Assembly (NCBI GenBank): GCA_035448625.1 | Contig: DAOTJI010000081.1 | Coordinates: 1-12,210 of the forward strand | Length of the DNA: 12,210 nt | Direction of reading: 5' to 3' | From: UBA8904 sp035448625 | GTDB taxonomy: Bacteria > Desulfobacterota > Syntrophia > Syntrophales > Smithellaceae | Part shown: one piece after another, positions 6,411 through 12,210 of the stretch | Numbering within the stretch: position 1 is the first letter of the stretch | How the letters are laid out: each line of letters begins with the position of its first letter | Notes under the pieces: generated by a model | Told to the model about the DNA's origin: nothing | What the model saw: the letters and a program-made list of their open reading frames with translations, nothing else | Databases searched by the model: none | Program-made: the position numbers and the translations under genes

Positions 6411-7598
6411 ATGAAGGAGAAAGATAAATCAGAATCGATTTTTACAAAGTCCATCCACTCGGGGGAAGATCGGGCGCGCTACGCCGATTCCATCACCACG
6501 CCTATCGTTCAGTCATCCACCTATTCCTTTAAGGACAGTAAAGAAATTGAAGCCTACACCAAGAACGATAAAAAGCGCTATGAGTACGGAAGATACGGCA
6601 ATCCGACGGAAAAGGTTGCAGAGCGCCGTCTGGCGGAGCTGGACGGCGCAGAGGACGGGTTGATGTTTTCTTCCGGTATGATGGCCATTACCACCACCAT
6701 TCTCGCTCTGGTGCAGACCGGAGACCACATTGTCATCACCGATGATTGCTACGGGAAAACCCTGGAATTTTGCCGATCTTACCTCAAGCGGTTCGGCATC
6801 GAGTGCACGATCGTTCCGTTCGGCGACTATGACGTTCTGGACGACGCCGTCAAGAAGAACACACGTTTTATTTTTTCAGAATCCCCGACCAATCCGTACC
6901 TCAACGTATTTGATATGGTCAAATTCAAGAAAATCGGGGACAAGCACAAGGTCATCACCATCATCGATTCCACCTTTGCCACGCCGTTCAATCAGCGGCC
7001 GCTGGATTACGGCATCGACCTGGTGATTCACAGCGCGACCAAGTATCTCGCCGGCCACAACGACATTCTGGCCGGCGTGCTCCTGGGAAAAAAGGAGCTG
7101 GTCGGCAGGGTCCGGGAACTGCACAAGTCCATGGGCGGTGTGATCGACCCGCACTGCTGTTATCTGCTGCTCAGAGGACTAAAAACCTTTCCCCTGCGCG
7201 TGAAAGCGCAAAATGACAACGCGCTCAGGATCGCCGAATATCTGGATAGCCATCCCAAGATAGAAAAAGCCTATTATCCTTTTCTGAAAAGCCATGCCCA
7301 TTATGCCATTGCCAGAGAACAGATGAAGGGCGGAGGCGGCGTAGTCACTTTCACGATCAAGGGCGATCTGGACGCAGCGAAAAGATTCATGGATTCGCTG
7401 GAGATGATTTACATCGCGCCCAGTCTGGGCGGCGTGGAGACGCTGATTACGCATCCCGCCACGGTTACCTATTACCGCTACACCCGGGAACAGCGCTACG
7501 ATCTCGGAATTGTGGACAATCTGTTCCGGCTGGCGGTCGGCATTGAAGACGTGGAGGACATTATTGCCGACCTCGAAAGAGGATTTGCCAAAATCTGA
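6411..7598 (+). CDS. Cys/Met metabolism PLP enzyme, cystathionine gamma-synthase-like
   Basis: This 395-residue pyridoxal-phosphate enzyme most likely joins an activated homoserine ester and cysteine to make cystathionine, in methionine synthesis. The PLP lysine is Lys211 in HSATKYLAGHND. Tyr59 and Arg61 in YEYGRYGNPT contact the phosphate of the neighbouring subunit. Ser88-Gly89-Met90 hold the phosphate, Tyr114 in DDCYGKT stacks on the ring, and Asp186 (IIDSTFATP) binds the pyridine nitrogen. SLGGVETL (338-345) and Arg373 (LFRLAVGIED) complete the active site. The GRYGNPT and DCYGKT segments resemble plant-type cystathionine gamma-synthases. The position of the Cys typical of methionine gamma-lyase (YGCT) is Lys here, arguing against that activity. 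The length fits cystathionine synthases or lyases better than the longer O-acetylhomoserine sulfhydrylases. AGGAAG precedes the ATG closely. Substrate choice (succinyl-, acetyl- or phosphohomoserine, or lyase action) is not settled. Confidence 0.88.
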   Translation: MKEKDKSESIFTKSIHSGEDRARYADSITTPIVQSSTYSFKDSKEIEAYTKNDKKRYEYGRYGNPTEKVAERRLAELDGAEDGLMFSSGMMAITTTILALVQTGDHIVITDDCYGKTLEFCRSYLKRFGIECTIVPFGDYDVLDDAVKKNTRFIFSESPTNPYLNVFDMVKFKKIGDKHKVITIIDSTFATPFNQRPLDYGIDLVIHSATKYLAGHNDILAGVLLGKKELVGRVRELHKSMGGVIDPHCCYLLLRGLKTFPLRVKAQNDNALRIAEYLDSHPKIEKAYYPFLKSHAHYAIAREQMKGGGGVVTFTIKGDLDAAKRFMDSLEMIYIAPSLGGVETLITHPATVTYYRYTREQRYDLGIVDNLFRLAVGIEDVEDIIADLERGFAKI

Positions 7599-7614
7599 AC
7601 ACGAATCCCGCTTT

Positions 7615-8442
7615 TCAACATTTGTTCTGATGTCGTTTTTTTACGCTGTCTTGAACGATGGATCGCACAGTCGTGCTGTGTTGGATAAGCCATACGTAGA
7701 GACGGTTCTTCCAGCCGGGAATAAAGACGGTTTTTCGTTTGTTTTCCAGCGCCTGCAGCGACAGGGATACGACGTGATCGGAAGACATCCACAGCGAATC
7801 CGGGATCTCGCGCCGGTCAAAATGGATAAAATCACCCACCTCATGAAATTCCGTCCGTGTGAATCCCGGACATAGGGCCTGAATTCGAATATCGGCATCT
7901 TCCATTTCCAGTTGAATATTTTCTGAAAATGTTTTGACGAAGGCCTTGGTCGCGTCATACATCACATTGCCCGCCGTCAGGGCGAAGGCGGCGACGGAGG
8001 AGAGGTTGATGATCGCGCCGCGTTTTCTTTGGATCATACCCTGCAAGGCCGCGTGTGTCAGCATTACGCAGGCCGTCGTGTGCAGGTGAAACATTCGCAT
8101 CGATTTTTCCAGGGGAACCCCGGCAAAGGGGCCGATAGTGGCAAAGCCGGCGTTGTTGATCAAAACATCCAGGCTCTCGATGGTTCTGATAAAACCGGCT
8201 GTTTTTTCGATTTGATCCATATCGGAGAGGTCCGCGGCGATGATTTCGCAGCGGATGCCGAAGTCGGATTCAAGCTTTTTTGCCGCGCTTTCCAGCCGAT
8301 CCCTGCGCCTGGCCAGCAGGATCAGATCGAAGCCCTTTTTAGCAAATTGCTTGGCGAAGCTGAATCCAATCCCGGCCGATGCGCCGGTGATCAGCGCCTT
8401 TCCCGGATTTTCCCAACCCAAAAACCGATTTTGTTCGGGCAT
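7615..8442 (-). CDS. Short-chain dehydrogenase/reductase (SDR)
   Basis: A 275-residue classical SDR, an NAD(P)-dependent oxidoreductase with a Rossmann fold. The dinucleotide motif is TGASAGIG at 19-26, followed by LARRRDRL (43-50), whose arginines suggest NADP(H) preference. AADLSD (69-74) and NNAG (96-99) follow. The catalytic residues are Ser148 or Ser149 (INLSSVAA), Tyr162 and Lys166 (YDATK), then the CPGFTRTEF loop at 191-199. The C-terminal extension (VSLSLQALENKRKTVFIPGW and on) resembles DltE/KR-type SDRs of about 260-275 residues. GGGAGGT sits four to five bases before the ATG. It converges with the cystathionine synthase-like gene with 16 bases between the stops, and diverges from the flavoprotein-hydrolase pair across 189 bases. 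A role together with that pair is possible but only suggested by proximity. The substrate is unknown. Confidence 0.9.
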   Translation of the reverse strand: MPEQNRFLGWENPGKALITGASAGIGFSFAKQFAKKGFDLILLARRRDRLESAAKKLESDFGIRCEIIAADLSDMDQIEKTAGFIRTIESLDVLINNAGFATIGPFAGVPLEKSMRMFHLHTTACVMLTHAALQGMIQRKRGAIINLSSVAAFALTAGNVMYDATKAFVKTFSENIQLEMEDADIRIQALCPGFTRTEFHEVGDFIHFDRREIPDSLWMSSDHVVSLSLQALENKRKTVFIPGWKNRLYVWLIQHSTTVRSIVQDSVKKRHQNKC

Positions 8443-8631
8443 CTCAACCTCCCTTTGGCCCTGTTGATTTCTAAAAACAGACTGATGGCTGCATCATACG
8501 TCAATAGGATGTCTTTGGGAAAGCCATTTTTTCCCCTTGAGATTGAACCATGATTTTGTAACAGAACTTTTCTCCGTTTAGGAAAAGTGCTACAAGCAAA
8601 CCGTTCATCATCTCAGTTGAGGGTGGGTGCT

Positions 8632-9930
8632 ATGCCGGATGCGGTCATTATCGGGGCGGGGTATGCGGGAATGAGCGCCGCGGCGCTTCTTTCCCACGCC
8701 GGCCGGAAGGTGGTTGTCCTGGAAGAATCCGAAAGGGTAGGCGGCCGCGCCCGGTCGTTTCGGGATGAAGAAGGGGTTCTCCGGGAATACGGGGCGCATT
8801 CGCACAGGCTGGCGCACAAGGGCATCGCCAACGAGGTGTTCAAAAGGCTCGGTGAGGAGATCGATTTTCTGCCCGAATCCAAAGACGGCAAACTGATTTT
8901 CCGGGGCAGGCTCTGGGAAAGACCGGCAGGACCGATCGGCTTTTTGAAAACACCACTGCTGTCGTTTCGGGCCAGGCTGGTGCTTCTGGCCCTGCTAAGC
9001 AGGATCAAAAAGGCCGATCCGGCGGACTGGTATCACCGGACCCTCCTGGATTTTTACAAAACCTCCTTCCACAATCGGGAAGTCGAAGCCTTCCTGCCGT
9101 TTCTGGGGATGACGATCATGTGCCCTGATCCGGATAAGGTCAGCGCGGGCGAAGTGATCGACTTCTTGAAGCGGGTGCTGGCGGCAGGTGTCGGCGTCGG
9201 GGAGCCTCGCGGCGGATCCGCCGGAATCTTTAAAACGCTGAACAGGCATATCGACCGGGGCGGCGAAATTCACCTGCACGAAAAAGCGGAAAAAATTATC
9301 ATCAAAAATTGCCGGGTAACGGGCGTGAAAACCGGACAGGCGATCTATCCGACCCCGGTTGTGCTTTTTGCCGCCAGGCTTTCCCTGGCCGTTGATCTGC
9401 TCGACCGTTCATTGCTGCCCGAGACGATTACGAAGTACGCTGAAAATATCGAGCACAGTTCCGGCCTGGTCATTGATTTCATCACCGACCGGCAGATTGC
9501 CAACATTCGCTCGGGAATTCTCGGCGTGGACGTGCCGATCTGGGCGCGCTTCCAGTCCAGCGCCGATCCTTCTTTTACTCCCGCCGGCAGGTATCTTTCC
9601 ACCTGGGGAATCATGCTGCCGTGGCATTTCGACGGCGACGCGAGCGTTGTGGCCGACGCGGAGCAAAAAATGAAAAGAGTCATTTCCGCCGTATTTCCGG
9701 ATTTTCTGCCCACGGTGGTCGAAGAGAGAAAAATTGTCGCGACCATCATGAACGGAAATGTCCTGACGCCCGCGCAGTCCAAACCGAACCGGCCGGATAT
9801 CGAATGCCCGGGAATCGAAGGACTCTATTTTATCGGCGATACGGTGCGGGGGGACGGCTGCTCGGGCGACATCAGTTTTTCTTCCGCGATAAAAGCCGTG
9901 GACAAGATCCTGAACGATCGGAAGCCATGA
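8632..9930 (+). CDS. FAD-dependent amine oxidase/phytoene desaturase-like oxidoreductase
   Basis: This 432-residue flavoprotein of the NAD(P)-binding, amine oxidase/phytoene desaturase superfamily would oxidise or isomerise a hydrophobic substrate such as a polyene or quinone-like ring. The FAD fold opens immediately: AVIIGAGYAGMSAAALL with GxGxxG at residues 8-13, Glu31 for the ribose (VVVLEES), and the second consensus RVGGRARSF (35-43). The C-terminal FAD element GLYFIGDTVRGDGCSGDISF lies at about 398-417. The frame is open back to a GTG at 8587, but the family starts a few residues before the GxGxxG, and GAGGG at 8619-8623 lies upstream of the ATG at 8632, so I choose that start. The stop overlaps the next gene as ATGA (9927-9930), pointing to translational coupling with the hydrolase. 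The substrate is not recognisable; no carotenoid synthesis genes adjoin it. Confidence 0.82.
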   Translation: MPDAVIIGAGYAGMSAAALLSHAGRKVVVLEESERVGGRARSFRDEEGVLREYGAHSHRLAHKGIANEVFKRLGEEIDFLPESKDGKLIFRGRLWERPAGPIGFLKTPLLSFRARLVLLALLSRIKKADPADWYHRTLLDFYKTSFHNREVEAFLPFLGMTIMCPDPDKVSAGEVIDFLKRVLAAGVGVGEPRGGSAGIFKTLNRHIDRGGEIHLHEKAEKIIIKNCRVTGVKTGQAIYPTPVVLFAARLSLAVDLLDRSLLPETITKYAENIEHSSGLVIDFITDRQIANIRSGILGVDVPIWARFQSSADPSFTPAGRYLSTWGIMLPWHFDGDASVVADAEQKMKRVISAVFPDFLPTVVEERKIVATIMNGNVLTPAQSKPNRPDIECPGIEGLYFIGDTVRGDGCSGDISFSSAIKAVDKILNDRKP

Positions 9931-10970
9931 CAACCAACCTGGAAAATTTGTCGGCGACGCTGGTTTCAGTTCTGACGGCATTCGAGGCGGGGATGCGCAA
10001 ACTGCACCCCCTGGCGATTCCCGCCATTCGGGGCGAACTGGCCGTTCATGAACCCGTGCTGGCGGCGGTCCGGGCGTCATTGGTGACGGAAGACGGCAAT
10101 GCCGGGCCGGAAGATGGTCGTCGGGAACTTATGCGCGCCTGCGATTTTCTCCTCCAGGCCGTTAGAAATTTCGGCAGGGAAGAAGACCTTCAAGACGCTT
10201 TTTTTTCCGCGCTTCGCGCGTCGCGCAAAACATATCGGGCGCAGGAAGCGCTGTTTCCGCTCTGCCGACTGTTCCCCGCCGTTGACCGATACTTTCTGGA
10301 ACCGGGCGCAGAAGTCCCGCCTGAGATGGCAACCGGGGATTCCGTCACCGGTCTGTTTCATATCGGCGCAAACCGCGATTTACACACCCGGGGAGGCTAC
10401 TCTCTGTATATTCCTCCCGCGCCCTTCGGAGAGCACGCCCGGTCGCTGGTCGTCGCGCTGCATGGCGGATACGGCCACGGCAGAGATTTTATCTGGACCT
10501 GGATACGCGAGGCGAGGAGCAGGGGATTTGTTCTTTGCGCCCCGACCGCGCAGGCCATGACCTGGTCCATCGGCCGTGTTGAGACGGATGCGCAAATGCT
10601 GCTGCGGCATCTGGAGGAGGTTTGCACGCGCGTTTCCATTGACCGAAACCGAATTCTGCTGACCGGAATGTCCGACGGGGGGACCTTTGCCCTGGCCCTG
10701 GGACTGACCCAAGAAAATATTTTCTCAAAGATCGCAGCCGTTTCCTGCGCTCTGCCCCCGGTGAAGATAAACCGGGCCGAGGAAAAACATGTGCTGTGGA
10801 TTCACGGCGCGCAGGACTGGATCTTTCCGGTGCAGCGAACGGTTCAGGCCTGCCGGTATTTGCAACAATCAGGCGTTGATATCAAGCTCAAGGTGATTCC
10901 CGATCTCTCGCATGCCTATCCCTGTGAGGAAAACGATACAATCCTGAAATGGTTTGGAATTGAGGGATGA
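9927..10970 (+). CDS. Alpha/beta hydrolase with uncharacterised N-terminal region
   Basis: A 347-residue serine hydrolase of the phospholipase/carboxylesterase-like alpha/beta family. The oxyanion-hole motif is LHGGYG at 178-183 and the nucleophile is Ser249 in GMSDGG. The acid is Asp297 (HGAQDW) and the catalytic His is 329 (LSHAYP). The triad is complete and correctly ordered. Ahead of the catalytic domain, residues 1 to about 140 form a helical, Ala/Arg/Glu-rich region that I do not recognise. The domain itself starts near DLHTRGGYSLYIPP (151-164). ATG at 9927 overlaps the flavoprotein stop by four bases; the same frame is open upstream to 9621, but that part lies inside the flavoprotein gene and is a shadow. 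No signal peptide or lipobox is seen, so it should be cytoplasmic. It may hydrolyse an ester or thioester related to the flavoprotein substrate; that is inference from coupling only. Confidence 0.83.
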   Translation: MTTNLENLSATLVSVLTAFEAGMRKLHPLAIPAIRGELAVHEPVLAAVRASLVTEDGNAGPEDGRRELMRACDFLLQAVRNFGREEDLQDAFFSALRASRKTYRAQEALFPLCRLFPAVDRYFLEPGAEVPPEMATGDSVTGLFHIGANRDLHTRGGYSLYIPPAPFGEHARSLVVALHGGYGHGRDFIWTWIREARSRGFVLCAPTAQAMTWSIGRVETDAQMLLRHLEEVCTRVSIDRNRILLTGMSDGGTFALALGLTQENIFSKIAAVSCALPPVKINRAEEKHVLWIHGAQDWIFPVQRTVQACRYLQQSGVDIKLKVIPDLSHAYPCEENDTILKWFGIEG

Positions 10971-10975
10971 TACCC

Positions 10976-10996
10976 GAAGGCCGAAACGGCGGCTTC
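10976..10996. terminator. Possible bidirectional hairpin between convergent genes
   Basis: GAAGGCCG (10976-10983), loop AAA, then CGGC and CTTC pair with a two-base GG bulge (10991-10992). It lies between the hydrolase stop and the stop of the minus-strand iron-sulfur gene. No T-run follows on either strand, so the call is weak. Confidence 0.3.
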
Positions 10997-10998
10997 CT

Positions 10999-12153
10999 TT
11001 ACAAGGGCTTGCCGAAAAGAAGCTTCAGCATGTTGACGATCATCTTTTTTCGTCCCGCCCGTTCCATGAGGATGCTCAAGTACAGCATTTCCGTGTTCGT
11101 CGGAGGCACGGTGATTCTGTCTTTTCTGATGAGACGCGCGGCTTTGGGTTTGCACCGGGTTACGCAAAGGCCGCAGCCGATGCAACGATCCGGATCCACC
11201 CGGAAGATTTTGCCGTCCGCGACGATCGCGTCCATCTGACAGCGCTTCACGCAGATGCCGCATCCTGTGCAGGATTCGGCGTCGATGCGCGCATAATGGT
11301 TCGTCGCGAAAAACCGGGCGGGCCGCGGCTGCTTCTTCGCGGTGGTGAGCACGCCGCAGCAGCAGCCGCAGCAAATGCAGATGCAGGCGGGCTTTCGGGA
11401 ATTGCCCGGCTGCAGCACCATTCCTCTTTCTTCCGCCAGATCCAGGATCTTCAAACATTCCTCTTTGGAAATCTCTCTGGCCCGGCCGCGCGCCGCATAG
11501 CCGGTTGTCCCGATGAGCAGGCACACCTCATGGTTATCCGTTTGCCTGCAGGGTTTCCCCATCAGCGCTTCGCCCTGCTTGCACACACAGTTGGCCACAT
11601 ACAGAGGCTCGCGGGTGTGGGTGATGAAATGGCGCATGTTGTCGTAGGGTTCGACGATGTAATCCGGAATCAGGGCTTTCAAATGCGGGCTGGTGCGAAG
11701 CTGGGGCAGGGAGGACCGGAAGAATTCCGCGCCGAAGGCTTCGTCAAAATATTGATGCATCATTTGCACAAGTTCAGGGGTGAGATCATCGACATGATAT
11801 TCGAACATGCCGATGGCCAGCATGGCAATGCCGTAGCGAAAGGAACCGGCGCTTTCCGAACGGCGGATGACGCCTTTTTGAAACATATCCTCCAGAATCG
11901 CGGACAGCTCATCGGGTGATAGTTCGACATCAAATTTGTTTTTGAGCCTTTTACGGATGGGAGCTGCGGGGATGGACCGGAGCGTCAGGCACAAGGCAAT
12001 TTTGGCTTCCAGCGGCGTAAAGAAATATTTCAGAATATCGATTTCCACGCCGCTTTTCGTCGCGGGATAGCCGATCGGATATCGGTCCAGTTGCCTTTGC
12101 AACTGTCTGTAAACGTCGTCGTCCTTCAGGGCCGGTTCCTTATTTGTCTGCAT
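10999..12153 (-). CDS. 4Fe-4S ferredoxin-type protein with Cys-cluster and winged-helix-like N-terminus
   Basis: A 384-residue cytoplasmic iron-sulfur protein, probably for electron transfer. At the C-terminus two complete CxxCxxCxxxC motifs (Cys 295/298/301/305 and 324/327/330/334) define a two-cluster [4Fe-4S] ferredoxin domain. Upstream is a dense cysteine cluster, Cys 257, 259, 261, 262, 264, 265 and 266 in a CICICCGCCCG segment. Further upstream is a looser set at 189, 191, 202 and 211 (NCVCKQ...KPC...EVC). Residues 30-100 look like a small helical winged-helix domain (TPLEAKIALCLTLRS..IRKRL..LSPDELSAILEDMFQKGVIRR). The frame has a GTG at 12162 and an ATG at 12153. It stays open without a stop to the window edge, and no clear ribosome binding site is visible, so an upstream start cannot be excluded. 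The domain layout resembles 4Fe-4S proteins common in Desulfobacterota, whose partners are unknown. Confidence 0.85.
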   Translation of the reverse strand: MQTNKEPALKDDDVYRQLQRQLDRYPIGYPATKSGVEIDILKYFFTPLEAKIALCLTLRSIPAAPIRKRLKNKFDVELSPDELSAILEDMFQKGVIRRSESAGSFRYGIAMLAIGMFEYHVDDLTPELVQMMHQYFDEAFGAEFFRSSLPQLRTSPHLKALIPDYIVEPYDNMRHFITHTREPLYVANCVCKQGEALMGKPCRQTDNHEVCLLIGTTGYAARGRAREISKEECLKILDLAEERGMVLQPGNSRKPACICICCGCCCGVLTTAKKQPRPARFFATNHYARIDAESCTGCGICVKRCQMDAIVADGKIFRVDPDRCIGCGLCVTRCKPKAARLIRKDRITVPPTNTEMLYLSILMERAGRKKMIVNMLKLLFGKPL

Positions 12154-12210
12154 GGCTGTCACGACATTTTTATAGCAGCAGCGCCGGCAACAATCAAGAA
12201 GATCGATAAG

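Noticed and set aside
9621..9926. Upstream extension of the hydrolase frame
   Set aside because: It lies within the flavoprotein gene in another frame and reads as low-quality Arg/His-rich sequence; the ATGA overlap at 9927 gives a natural start.
10954..11919. 321-codon plus-strand frame, and 10916-11524 on the minus strand in another frame
   Set aside because: Both are shadows of the iron-sulfur gene, whose conserved cysteine motifs fix the true frame.

Overview
The window looks like chromosomal DNA of an anaerobic Deltaproteobacterium (Desulfobacterota, perhaps Syntrophales). This rests on gene style only: a polycysteine di-cluster ferredoxin protein, an FmdB zinc ribbon with a Cys/Ser tail, a SPASM radical SAM enzyme, dodecin and a DUF47-PiT pair. 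No rRNA, tRNA or taxonomic marker is present, so the placement is an inference. I found no CRISPR array and no intact transposase.

Layout. Positions 1-373 are non-coding and carry an interrupted palindrome (120-196) resembling REP-type elements. A near-consensus promoter (374-402) then drives a two-gene phosphate unit: a DUF47/PhoU-like accessory protein (484-1113) overlapping a PiT phosphate transporter (1106-2114), which a single-base frameshift breaks near 1745. A terminator overlaps its stop. A short open frame (2161-2358) looks like the N-terminal stub of a membrane transporter, cut off where a minus-strand cassette begins. That cassette is marR (3447-3944) followed by an ArsP/YraQ-type permease (2366-3403). 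Two palindromes with the same half-sites and spacing (AGTTGA-N5-TCAACT) lie upstream of marR and between the two genes, suggesting an autoregulated efflux system for a thiophilic metal or metalloid.

Next come an orphan radical SAM/SPASM protein (4122-5246), a convergent dodecin (5361-5567), about 410 bases without a convincing gene, and an fmdB-like gene (5982-6227). The fmdB gene is divergent from a cystathionine gamma-synthase-like PLP enzyme (6411-7598) that has its own near-consensus promoter. A short-chain dehydrogenase (7615-8442) is convergent with it. A translationally coupled pair follows: an amine-oxidase/phytoene-desaturase-like flavoprotein (8632-9930) and an alpha/beta hydrolase with an extra N-terminal region (9927-10970). 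The window closes with a minus-strand iron-sulfur protein (10999-12153).

Most units are independent housekeeping or accessory genes. The parts that clearly work together are DUF47 with PiT, MarR with the permease, and the flavoprotein with the hydrolase. I see no unmistakably new multi-gene system. The best leads are the MarR operator pair with vicinal cysteines in both proteins, the flavoprotein-hydrolase pair, the orphan radical SAM maturase, and the Cys-cluster ferredoxin protein.
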